Below, piece after piece: positions 23,402 to 29,636 of a stretch of DNA of 44,214 bases; position 1 is the first letter of the stretch, and each line of letters starts with the position of its first letter. The notes beneath the pieces are model-generated. The model did not search any database, was not told the DNA's origin, and was given only the letters and a program-made list of their open reading frames with translations. This DNA comes from Telmatospirillum sp. (GTDB lineage Bacteria; Pseudomonadota; Alphaproteobacteria; Rhodospirillales; Magnetospirillaceae). The stretch is from NCBI GenBank assembly GCA_009712185.1, contig WASQ01000065.1, positions 209,380 through 253,593 of the forward strand. The letters run 5' to 3'. A program made the position numbers and the translations under genes.

Positions 23402-23731
23402 TTACATCACGAGGTATTTCAGTAGCCCGGAGGCGACCAGCACGGCAATAACAAATCCTATAAGCTGGATCGTGGTTGGCAGTTGCGCTACACGCCCCTT
23501 CAGCTCCCCAAACTCCTTGGCCGTCGGCATATCTCGAAGGCGCTCGTCCATGCGGATAAGTAAAGGCTCCATGCGGCCAAGCACAGCCTTGACCTCCTTC
23601 ATGTCGCCTTCAACGGCGCTTACGCGGCGCAGCACATCATCCATACCACCATCATGCCCTCCGCCACCGCCGTTTGCAACGGCATCAGGGCGATAAACGG
23701 TGTTGGTGTTCAGTTGAACAACCTCTCCCAT
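23402..23731 (-). CDS. Coiled-coil protein with C-terminal membrane anchor
   Basis: Protein of 109 residues starting MGEVVQLNTNTV. After a Gly/His stretch (GGGGGHDGG), residues 30-80 are helical with heptad-like spacing (VLRRVSAVEGDMKEVKAVLGR, IRMDERLRDM). The last 22 residues (TIQLIGFVIAVLVASGLLKYLVM) form a membrane helix. It is a lone leftward gene between CI and the rightward early operon with its own terminator, so it is probably expressed in the lysogen. Superinfection exclusion or another lysogenic conversion role is plausible but unproven. Confidence 0.75.
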   Translation of the reverse strand: MGEVVQLNTNTVYRPDAVANGGGGGHDGGMDDVLRRVSAVEGDMKEVKAVLGRMEPLLIRMDERLRDMPTAKEFGELKGRVAQLPTTIQLIGFVIAVLVASGLLKYLVM

Positions 23732-23797
23732 TTTCAAAGATCCTGCGGACTATTGGGCAAAAAACGCGGCACCTCCCCGTTCTCACCGTGATTGAAA

Positions 23798-23814
23798 TTC
23801 GCGATATACAGCGA
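23798..23814. promoter_or_regulatory. Operator O4
   Basis: TTCGCGATATACAGCGA; its reverse complement differs from O2 by a single base. It lies upstream of the rightward promoter and of the leftward coiled-coil gene, so it could influence either. Confidence 0.65.
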
Positions 23815-23821
23815 ATTCGTG

Positions 23822-23851
23822 TTGACAGATTTCGCGATATAACGCGATAAT
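23822..23851 (+). promoter_or_regulatory. Rightward early promoter (PR-like)
   Basis: TTGACA (23,822-23,827) and GATAAT (23,846-23,851) are 18 bases apart, a strong sigma-70 type promoter. Operator O5 covers most of the spacer and two bases of the -10 box. The transcript would start near 23,858 and serve the recombination, accessory and excisionase/integrase genes. Confidence 0.75.
23831..23847. promoter_or_regulatory. Operator O5
   Basis: TTCGCGATATAACGCGA is the best copy of the shared 17-base palindrome. Its place inside the promoter means repressor binding should shut off the rightward early operon in the lysogen. Confidence 0.75.
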
Positions 23852-23881
23852 CTCCCTGTCGCCCATCACTTCGGGCGTTTA

Positions 23882-23918
23882 GGCGGCCGGGAGAGCCCTG
23901 GAACCCCTCCCGGCCGCC
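23882..23918 (+). other. Perfect 12-bp-stem hairpin in the rightward leader
   Basis: GGCGGCCGGGAG pairs exactly with CTCCCGGCCGCC around a 13-base loop, about 25 bases into the predicted early transcript and just before the first ribosome site. There is no U-tract after it. Location and form resemble put-type antitermination RNAs, or it may control translation of the first gene. Confidence 0.5.
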
Positions 23919-23934
23919 AAGGGAGATCAGGGTT

Positions 23935-24345
23935 ATGGACATCACGCCCGCCCTCGCCGCCGCCGACGCAGCAATGCCCGTCCTCGGCCGCAAGCTCGAC
24001 CGCGACCGGCGCCACATGGCCGCCCAGCATTACGACCGCTGGCGGTGCTATACGCTGGAGACCTTCTTGCACCCGGCGTTGCTCCGCGAGGCGCGGGCCG
24101 ACATGACCGACCCCCGGGTTACATGGCGGGTCATCCGGTCCCTGTGCGCCTCTCTCCGCTATCACCGGGCCGGCCGCTCCCGCGTTTTCTCGGGCGTCTG
24201 CGAGAGCGCGCTGCGGACGCTGATCACCTGCGAACTCCACTTGTTGGCCCGCCAGAAGGGCCGGACTGTCCCTTATGTCTTCCTCCCCTTTCCCGGTGCC
24301 CTGGTCGCCAAGACGGCCGTCGAGCGCCGGGCCGCGGCGGAGTGA
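23935..24345 (+). CDS. First rightward early gene, unknown function
   Basis: Protein of 136 residues with GGGAGATCAGGG upstream of the ATG. It is helical, basic and rich in Arg, Ala and His, with three cysteines (WRCYTLETF, SLCASLRYH, VFSGVCESALRTLITCELHLL). No family recognised. As the first gene of the operon controlled by the repressor, it is a candidate early host-takeover or regulatory protein. Base composition is the high-GC style of its neighbours. Confidence 0.65.
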   Translation: MDITPALAAADAAMPVLGRKLDRDRRHMAAQHYDRWRCYTLETFLHPALLREARADMTDPRVTWRVIRSLCASLRYHRAGRSRVFSGVCESALRTLITCELHLLARQKGRTVPYVFLPFPGALVAKTAVERRAAAE

Positions 24346-24350
24346 CGCCC

Positions 24351-24653
24351 ATGACGCCAACCATCTGCGGCATCCCGGTCGAGCATTTCGCCGTCGAGCC
24401 CACCCCCGATGAGCTGGGCGCGCTGGTCGCCGCCCTGCCGGCGCAGGAACAGGCGCTGACCCTGATCGCCCTGGCCCGCGCCATCCAGGATCAGCTTCGC
24501 GCGCCGCACCGGGTCGCCGCTCGATATTCGACGATCGCCTTTGAACTGGCCTGCCTCGCCTCGACGTCGGAGGGGACTGACGGAATCGAGGCGGTCCAGG
24601 CCCTGGCCGCCGGCATCGCCCAGGCGCGGGAAGAACTGCGGGAGGCATCATGA
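24351..24653 (+). CDS. Small early phage protein
   Basis: Protein of 100 residues starting MTPTICGIPVEHFAVEP, five bases after the previous stop. It is helical, with an Ala/Leu-rich core (DELGALVAALPAQEQALTLIALARAI) and a second helix pair. No family recognised. The stop overlaps the next ATG (ATGA), so the two are likely translated together. Confidence 0.65.
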   Translation: MTPTICGIPVEHFAVEPTPDELGALVAALPAQEQALTLIALARAIQDQLRAPHRVAARYSTIAFELACLASTSEGTDGIEAVQALAAGIAQAREELREAS

Positions 24654-24853
24654 TCATGGCCGCCCGCGATGTGCCGCCCGGCCAAAGCTGGGCCTTTTTG
24701 GACCACCGCACGGTCGCCGAGGTTGCCGGGCTGCCCGAAAAATTCGTCGAAGCTCGCGGCATCGAGGCGCGCAAGGGCGTCTTCGATCAGACCGCCCGCC
24801 CGTCGTACCGCAAGCTCTGCGCCGAGGTGCTGCGCCGCTGGGGGGTCGCCTGA
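24650..24853 (+). CDS. Small early phage protein
   Basis: Protein of 67 residues; ATG at 24,650 in an ATGA overlap, or ATG at 24,656. The segment DHRTVAEVAGLPEKFVEARGIEARKG looks like a short helix-turn-helix-like or helical domain. Function unknown. Its stop shares a base with the next tiny frame (TGATG). Confidence 0.6.
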   Translation: MIMAARDVPPGQSWAFLDHRTVAEVAGLPEKFVEARGIEARKGVFDQTARPSYRKLCAEVLRRWGVA

Positions 24854-24936
24854 TGCGCTTGGCCGCCCTGCTCTTCCACATCATCACCCGCCGTCTGCGC
24901 CGGCGCCTTGCCCGCGCCCGCCGGTGGGCAGCCTGA
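24853..24936 (+). CDS. Arg-rich 27-residue peptide
   Basis: A 27-codon frame starting at a TGATG overlap. It begins with a hydrophobic helix (MRLAALLFHIIT) followed by a strongly basic one (RRLRRRLARARRW). Ten of the 27 residues are Arg. It could be a membrane-active or nucleic acid-binding microprotein. The overlap on the 5' side supports translation; nothing else does. Confidence 0.4.
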   Translation: MRLAALLFHIITRRLRRRLARARRWAA

Positions 24937-24952
24937 CCACTGAGGAGGCATC

Positions 24953-25870
24953 ATGCCGCTGATCATCACCACCCCGGGGATCTACGACATTCCCCTTGAC
25001 CTCTACCACGCCGATCCGTGCGAGACGCCGTCTCTATCGGCGTCGGGAATGGTTGATATCGTTGACGACTGCCCGGCCCGGTTCTTCTACAAGAGCCGGC
25101 GCCTGAACCCGAAGGCGGAACGCGAGACCACCAAGGATATGTCGGTCAGCTCCGCGGCCCACGCGTGGATTCTCCAGGGCGACAAGTTCGCTGAGACGAT
25201 TGCCGTCATGCCGCCCGAACTCGATCTTCGGTCAAACGCCGGCAAGGCTTTCGCCGCCCAGGCCGAAGGTGAAAGCAAGACCCTGATCCGCGCACACGAG
25301 TTCGAGCAGATCAAGGCGATGCGCGAGGCCATCCTCCGTTCGGAGCTGGCCCGTCTGGCCCTGTCGGCCGGGAAACCCGAACAATCCCTGTTCTGGAAGG
25401 ACGAGGAAACCGGAGTTTGGCTCCGTTGCCGGCCGGACTGGCTGCCGACGGCACTCCGGATCATCCCTGACTTCAAGGCCATGCGGTCTTGCATCCCCGC
25501 CGACGTCCAGCGGGTGATCCGCGAATATGGATATCACATCCAGGCCGCCCACTATCTGGCCGGCATCGAGGCCGTGACGGGACACCGGCCGGAAAACTTC
25601 GTGTTCGTCGTTCAGGAGAAGACCGCGCCTTATCTGGTCAGCCTCGTGGCCCCGGACGACATTTCCCTCTGGTACGGGGGGCAGCTCGCCCGCCGCGCCA
25701 TCCGTATCTTTTCCGACTGCCTATGCAAAGGCATCTGGCCCGGCCACGACGGGCAGGTCTGCGTCGTCGGCCTGCCGGGATGGGCCCTCAAGGAATACGA
25801 GGCGATGGAGGCCGCCGGCCTCTTCGACGCGCCCCAATCGCAACCCCAACACATGGAAGCCGCAGAATGA
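24953..25870 (+). CDS. RecE-like PDDEXK exonuclease (exonuclease VIII type)
   Basis: Protein of 305 residues, with GGAGG ahead of the ATG. It matches the DUF3799/exonuclease VIII family: PSLSASGM near 26-33, AAHAWIL with His70, GKPEQSLFW with Glu143, then DWLP...IIPDFKAM with Asp162, Asp173 and Lys175, and HIQAAHYLAG with Gln197. These are the residues of the RecB/PDDEXK fold. It degrades one strand of linear double-stranded DNA to feed strand annealing. No RecT or Beta partner gene follows; instead a Gp3-like gene overlaps it at ATGA. Confidence 0.9.
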   Translation: MPLIITTPGIYDIPLDLYHADPCETPSLSASGMVDIVDDCPARFFYKSRRLNPKAERETTKDMSVSSAAHAWILQGDKFAETIAVMPPELDLRSNAGKAFAAQAEGESKTLIRAHEFEQIKAMREAILRSELARLALSAGKPEQSLFWKDEETGVWLRCRPDWLPTALRIIPDFKAMRSCIPADVQRVIREYGYHIQAAHYLAGIEAVTGHRPENFVFVVQEKTAPYLVSLVAPDDISLWYGGQLARRAIRIFSDCLCKGIWPGHDGQVCVVGLPGWALKEYEAMEAAGLFDAPQSQPQHMEAAE

Positions 25871-27129
25871 ACGCTCACACCCCCAACATGATCAAGGGGC
25901 TGATCCCGACACTGCCCGAGCGCGGCAAGATCAAGATCGGCAACAAGGGTCGGGTCCGGACGAGCAGCGGCAACAAGGAATTTCAGCCGCCGCAGAAGCT
26001 GAACCATTTCCTGGTCACCACCCTTGAGCGCGGAGAAGACGGCAATTTCCTGATCGACGGCACAATTCATGACCGCATCGGGAAGCGTCCGACCGAGATT
26101 CCTGTTCGCCTCCTCTATGACGACGCGGCGCTGAACTTTCCGACCCGCTACGCAATGTTCAATGGCCGCACGCTCGAATGCTCCGGTGATGGTGAGCACG
26201 CGACCAGACTGGACAACGCCACCAAACGCTACGAGCAGCGTTCGTGCCCTTGCGAATTTTCCGACCCGGCCCGGGAGGGCACCAAAAAATGCAAGATGAA
26301 CGGTTGCCTTTCGGTGCTGATCGATGGTCCTGAAAGCTCCGTCGGCGGCGTATGGAAGTTCCGGACAACCGGTTACAATTCGATCGTCGGCATCATGTCG
26401 ACCATGGCGTTCTTGCGGTCGATCACCGGCGGCATTCTCGCCAACATCCCGCTGTGGCTGCTGGTTCGCCCCAAACAGGTAACGACCCCCACCGGGACTG
26501 CCTCAACTGTCTATGTCGTCAGCCTCGAATACCGGGGCGCCATGGCGGACTTGCAGAAGCGGGCCCACACGGTTGCCCTGGAACGGGCCACCACGCATGT
26601 CTCGATCCAAGAGATTGAGGTTGAGGCCCGTCGTGTTTTGGCGCTCCCGTCCCCCAGCACGCCGCTTCCTGGTGACGACCTGGACGATATCGTCGATGAG
26701 TTCTATCCCGAACAAGCTGTGATAGCCAGGGCAGCACGCCCACAATCTGGAGGTGGCAAGGCGTCGGCGATTGAGGATGCGCTACGCGGCAGAACCGTCG
26801 AACCGCCCCAGGACGACCTTGAGGCCGCTGCGGACGACGCAGCCAGCCGCGGAACGGCGGCCTATCAGCTTTTTTGGAAGGAGCTGACCAAGGCCCAGCA
26901 AAGCGCGCTGCTCCCCGATCATGGACACAGGAAGAGCGCTGCGATCGCCGCCGATCACGCGGAAGGTGACGATGCTCCGCCCCAGGAAGTTGCGGACGCG
27001 CTTGAGATCCTGCGATCGTGCGAGACCGGGGCCGACCTTGACGACGCGTGGGAAGCCCTGCCCGTCGAGATCTGCCGCCTGATCGGCGCCGATCGGTTCG
27101 AGGACATCAAACAGAAGCTGGCGGAGTGA
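25867..27129 (+). CDS. Gp3-like (recombination directionality factor family) zinc protein
   Basis: Protein of 420 residues; starts in an ATGA overlap with the exonuclease gene. A conserved core (residues 20-215) includes cysteines at 105, 127, 129, 142 and 147 (CPCEFSD, KCKMNGCLSVLI), then GVWKFRTTGYNSIVGIMSTM. This pattern matches the Gp3-like family, named after factors that steer serine integrases, often annotated as hydrolase or metal-binding. This prophage has a tyrosine integrase and its own excisionase, so a role with the exonuclease in DNA annealing is more likely; inference. The C-terminal half is acidic and partly disordered with a final helical domain. Confidence 0.75.
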   Translation: MNAHTPNMIKGLIPTLPERGKIKIGNKGRVRTSSGNKEFQPPQKLNHFLVTTLERGEDGNFLIDGTIHDRIGKRPTEIPVRLLYDDAALNFPTRYAMFNGRTLECSGDGEHATRLDNATKRYEQRSCPCEFSDPAREGTKKCKMNGCLSVLIDGPESSVGGVWKFRTTGYNSIVGIMSTMAFLRSITGGILANIPLWLLVRPKQVTTPTGTASTVYVVSLEYRGAMADLQKRAHTVALERATTHVSIQEIEVEARRVLALPSPSTPLPGDDLDDIVDEFYPEQAVIARAARPQSGGGKASAIEDALRGRTVEPPQDDLEAAADDAASRGTAAYQLFWKELTKAQQSALLPDHGHRKSAAIAADHAEGDDAPPQEVADALEILRSCETGADLDDAWEALPVEICRLIGADRFEDIKQKLAE

Positions 27130-27659
27130 TGGAGATGGAAAAGATCACCACCGAGATGCGTGACCAAATCGAGGACGCCTTCCGCGTTTGCTTGTCTGAT
27201 GACGCATTGGCAAAGATCAAGAAGCAGGTCTCCGACATCATCTATGAGATCGAAGGCGATATCGATTATCGGATCAAGGAGGAGCTGGCGCCGAATCTCG
27301 CGGCCTTCGTCTCAGGAATGACGGATAAGGCCGTCAACGCACTGCTCAACGGCAACGCCGACGAAATGCGCCGTTATTTGAGCGCCGACCTCGGAGGTTA
27401 TACCGGTCGGAGCGACAGCTCGTTCTGGCCCCGCAAAGCCGATCTGCCGAGCTGGCACCCCGTGATCCACGGCACCCTATTCGAGGGCGAGCAGATTGCG
27501 CTGCGGCGCCGGATCGTCGATGCACACCGGGACCTGATCACCGATCAGCGCATCCTCGATCTTGAAGATCAGGTCAAGTCGCTCGTTGCTCAAGTGAACA
27601 AGCTGGAAGCCGAAAAAGAAGGTCTAATTCAGCGTCTTCGGGATGGAGGGGTGTGGTGA
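27129..27659 (+). CDS. Early phage protein with C-terminal coiled coil
   Basis: Protein of 176 residues starting at a TGATG overlap. It is helical and acidic in the first 70 residues (MRDQIEDAF, IKKQVSDIIYEIEGDIDYRIKEEL), and residues 140-170 form a coiled coil (RILDLEDQVKSLVAQVNKLEAEKEGLIQRL). No family recognised. The acidic nature suggests a protein-binding role. Its stop overlaps the next start. Confidence 0.65.
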   Translation: MEMEKITTEMRDQIEDAFRVCLSDDALAKIKKQVSDIIYEIEGDIDYRIKEELAPNLAAFVSGMTDKAVNALLNGNADEMRRYLSADLGGYTGRSDSSFWPRKADLPSWHPVIHGTLFEGEQIALRRRIVDAHRDLITDQRILDLEDQVKSLVAQVNKLEAEKEGLIQRLRDGGVW

Positions 27660-27841
27660 CCGCCGTCCCCCTCAAATCCCCACGCCTTGCCCGCCTGCAG
27701 TCGAGCGGCGCCACGGTCTTCCTGCACCCCTGTTCAGTGTGCGGGAAGCCGGCGGGGTTCGGCATCGGCGTGAAGCTGCGCAAGGACAAGCTGGGCGTCT
27801 GGTACTGCGGCCGGCACCGGCCGGCGGGCAAGGAGGAATAG
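27656..27841 (+). CDS. Small zinc-ribbon-like phage protein
   Basis: Protein of 61 residues starting at GTG in a GTGA overlap (GTG at 27,653 is the alternative). It has HPCSVCGKPAGFGIGV then GVWYCGRHRP, giving CxxC and a C-x-x-H pair, enough to bind one zinc. Such small proteins are common in alphaproteobacterial prophages next to recombination genes. Function unknown. Confidence 0.7.
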   Translation: MTAVPLKSPRLARLQSSGATVFLHPCSVCGKPAGFGIGVKLRKDKLGVWYCGRHRPAGKEE

Positions 27842-27843
27842 CC

Positions 27844-28113
27844 ATGAGTGACTGGAAGCTTATCGAGAGTGCGCCGAAAGATGGGACGCCGATACTGCTC
27901 TATCACAAAAATATTGGAGTTGTCTGCGGGTGGTGGACCGAAAACAAAAGTTACCCATGGGCCTTTGTTGACGGAACCGAACGCTACGAACCGGAGGAAT
28001 GTGGAGACGGAATCCCCGATTTGATCTCCTACAACGCCTTTCATATCCAATTTGGTCCCACTCACTGGATGCCCCTTCCCCAACCTCCCGTGGAGGAGGA
28101 TGACCATGAGTGA
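27844..28113 (+). CDS. DUF551-like small phage protein
   Basis: Protein of 89 residues starting MSDWKLIESAPKDGTPILLY and ending THWMPLPQPPVEEDD. These two phrases are typical of DUF551-type proteins in phage accessory regions, of unknown role. Its first 16 bases around the start codon are the same as those of the next gene, suggesting a local duplication. Confidence 0.75.
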   Translation: MSDWKLIESAPKDGTPILLYHKNIGVVCGWWTENKSYPWAFVDGTERYEPEECGDGIPDLISYNAFHIQFGPTHWMPLPQPPVEEDDHE

Positions 28114-28348
28114 CTGGAAGAGCCTGAACGGAAAGGAAATAGAGGCCGTCTATTTCCCCGATAGCGGGAACGAAACTGGCCGAATGATCAAATGCGACAT
28201 CGATTCGAATGAAACGATTGTCCTCCATTTCGAAGACCTCGGAGACCATGGCGCGGCTTGGGCTGTGTGCCTGCGAAATGGCGTGGAGTGGGCCCGGCAT
28301 AACCTCAAATACGCGGAGTCGATTGTTTGGGGAGATTCCTATGACTGA
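28106..28348 (+). CDS. Small early phage protein
   Basis: Protein of 80 residues starting MSDWKSLNGKEIEAVY, with GGAGGA well placed. It is probably a beta-rich single domain (GRMIKCDIDSNETIVLHFEDL). It shares the start sequence ATGAGTGACTGGAAG with the DUF551-like gene but not the remaining protein, so only the 5' end seems copied. Function unknown. Confidence 0.65.
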   Translation: MSDWKSLNGKEIEAVYFPDSGNETGRMIKCDIDSNETIVLHFEDLGDHGAAWAVCLRNGVEWARHNLKYAESIVWGDSYD

Positions 28349-28709
28349 GATCGACAAGGCCGAAGGGGCCGCGCACACCCCGGGACCGTGGTGCATCACG
28401 GGCGAAGATGAATATGCGTCCGGGTGTCCCTTCGTTGAAATATCCAGCGGTGAGGACGGCACTTCGCTATTCCATGTGACCGCTTGGGCGGTCGCTGATG
28501 TCGATCGCGGCATTACCGATGAAGACAGGGCCAATGCCCGCCTGATCGCCGCGGCGCCGGAGATGCTGGCGGCGTTGGAATTGGCGCTCGAATATTGGGC
28601 GCTCGAATATTGGGCGCATCGTCAGCAGAGATACAAAAATCGCCTTCCGGTATGGGTGCAGACCGCTCGCGCCGCCATCGCCAAGGCCAAGGGGGCGCAG
28701 CATGACTAA
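28341..28709 (+). CDS. Phage accessory protein with TPGPW and ARLIAAAPEML motifs
   Basis: Protein of 122 residues. HTPGPW near residue 12 and RANARLIAAAPEMLAAL near 65 are phrases found together in many small prophage proteins of unknown role. A 15-base tandem repeat near the 3' end encodes ALEYWALEYW, so the length may vary between strains. It overlaps the previous stop by eight bases and the next start by eight bases. Confidence 0.7.
   Translation: MTEIDKAEGAAHTPGPWCITGEDEYASGCPFVEISSGEDGTSLFHVTAWAVADVDRGITDEDRANARLIAAAPEMLAALELALEYWALEYWAHRQQRYKNRLPVWVQTARAAIAKAKGAQHD
28584..28613 (+). repeat. Tandem 15-bp repeat in a coding gene
   Basis: GCGCTCGAATATTGG occurs twice in tandem and stays in frame, encoding ALEYW twice. 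It is a recent slippage or duplication event. Confidence 0.85.
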
Positions 28710-29139
28710 GCTCGATGACTTGAAAAACTTGCGCGACCGGCTGCAAGCGGCGACGGGACCGGATCGAGAGCTCGATTTCGCGGTACTCGAATCCCTCGGC
28801 TGGGGTCCGCGTGGTCCGGGAGGAAGATTCCTCTATTGCCCATATGATGATTGCCGAGCGATCAAACGGCCTGATGGATCTTGGATTGAGGAGGCTAGGT
28901 CGCCTCAGTTGACCGCCTCCCTCGACGCTTCCTTGGCGCTAGTTGATCAGGTGTTGCCCGGTGTTGGCTACGGCATTCACGTAGGATGGAAAAATTCATC
29001 GTCATCACAAACAGCATGCCACCTTTTCTATTGTTCTTTGCCTGACAACTGTTATGCCCCCACCGCTCCGCTCGCCGTCCTCATCGCCCTGCTCAAAGCC
29101 CTGATCGCCAAAGAGGCGGCGGAGGTGCCCCATGACTGA
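28702..29139 (+). CDS. Small accessory phage protein with GPDRELD motif
   Basis: Protein of 145 residues. LRDRLQAATGPDRELDFAVLE near the N-terminus and LTASLDASLALVDQVLPG, followed by TAPLAVLIALLKALI, are a pattern common in phage accessory genes of alphaproteobacterial prophages. It contains several cysteines (CPYDDC, ACHLFYC). No catalytic motif. Function unknown. Confidence 0.65.
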   Translation: MTKLDDLKNLRDRLQAATGPDRELDFAVLESLGWGPRGPGGRFLYCPYDDCRAIKRPDGSWIEEARSPQLTASLDASLALVDQVLPGVGYGIHVGWKNSSSSQTACHLFYCSLPDNCYAPTAPLAVLIALLKALIAKEAAEVPHD

Positions 29140-29200
29140 CCTTCCCATCCTCTTCACCGGGCCGATGATCCGCGCCCTCTCATTTCGGGTCGAAAAATGA
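29132..29200 (+). pseudogene. Truncated phage gene, N-terminal 16 residues remain
   Basis: The frame begins MTDLPILFTGPMIRAL, the usual start of a widespread phage protein that normally continues with L-x-G-R-K-T-Q-T-R-R. Here it runs into SFRVEK and a stop after 22 residues. A 12-codon frame (MNIDRIGKEAAE) follows at an ATGA overlap and ends one base before the excisionase ATG. The two pieces look like the ends of a gene that lost its middle by deletion. Confidence 0.55.
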
Positions 29201-29234
29201 ACATTGACCGGATCGGCAAGGAGGCCGCCGAATA

Positions 29235-29636
29235 ATGACCTGCATCGCCGATCTTCCCGAGCTGGCTACACCGCAAGAAGTTGCATCGGTCTTGCGGTGC
29301 ACCCCTCGCTTCGTGCAGTCTGAGATCAACGCTGGCCGCCTGGAAGCTTCCAAGATAGCCGGGCGTTTTCTCGTTCGCCCGGATGCGGTGACTGCATATA
29401 TTGAAAGCCAGAGGGTGCAATGCCCAAACCAAACCAAGGAGCAAAACTCGAATTCCGCGAAGAACGCGGGGTCTGGGAGATCATCTGGTTTGAGCGTGGT
29501 CAACGACGCCGCAAGGGAACGGGCACTGCAGAGCGCGCAGAGGCTGATAAGATCTTCGGCCGCTGGCTCCTCGACAAAGAACAAGGCGAAGCCGGCCCCT
29601 GTCATCCCGATAAGCGTCGGATCGCGGACGTCCTAA
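29235..29636 (+). CDS. xis: Excisionase-like MerR/HTH protein
   Basis: Protein of 133 residues. Residues 8-58 (ELATPQEVASVLRCTPRFVQ, INAGRLEASKIAGRFLVRPDAVTAYIESQ) are a winged HTH of the excisionase type that reads DNA near att sites. The last 75 residues are Ser/Asn/Ala-rich and overlap the integrase gene in another frame. It most likely directs excision with the adjacent integrase. It is expressed in the same rightward operon, so the repressor controls it too. Confidence 0.8.
   Translation: MTCIADLPELATPQEVASVLRCTPRFVQSEINAGRLEASKIAGRFLVRPDAVTAYIESQRVQCPNQTKEQNSNSAKNAGSGRSSGLSVVNDAARERALQSAQRLIRSSAAGSSTKNKAKPAPVIPISVGSRTS

Noticed and set aside
27844-28348. Tandem gene duplication of the two small genes
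   Set aside because: Only the first 15 or so bases match; the proteins differ afterwards, so this is not a duplication of the whole gene.
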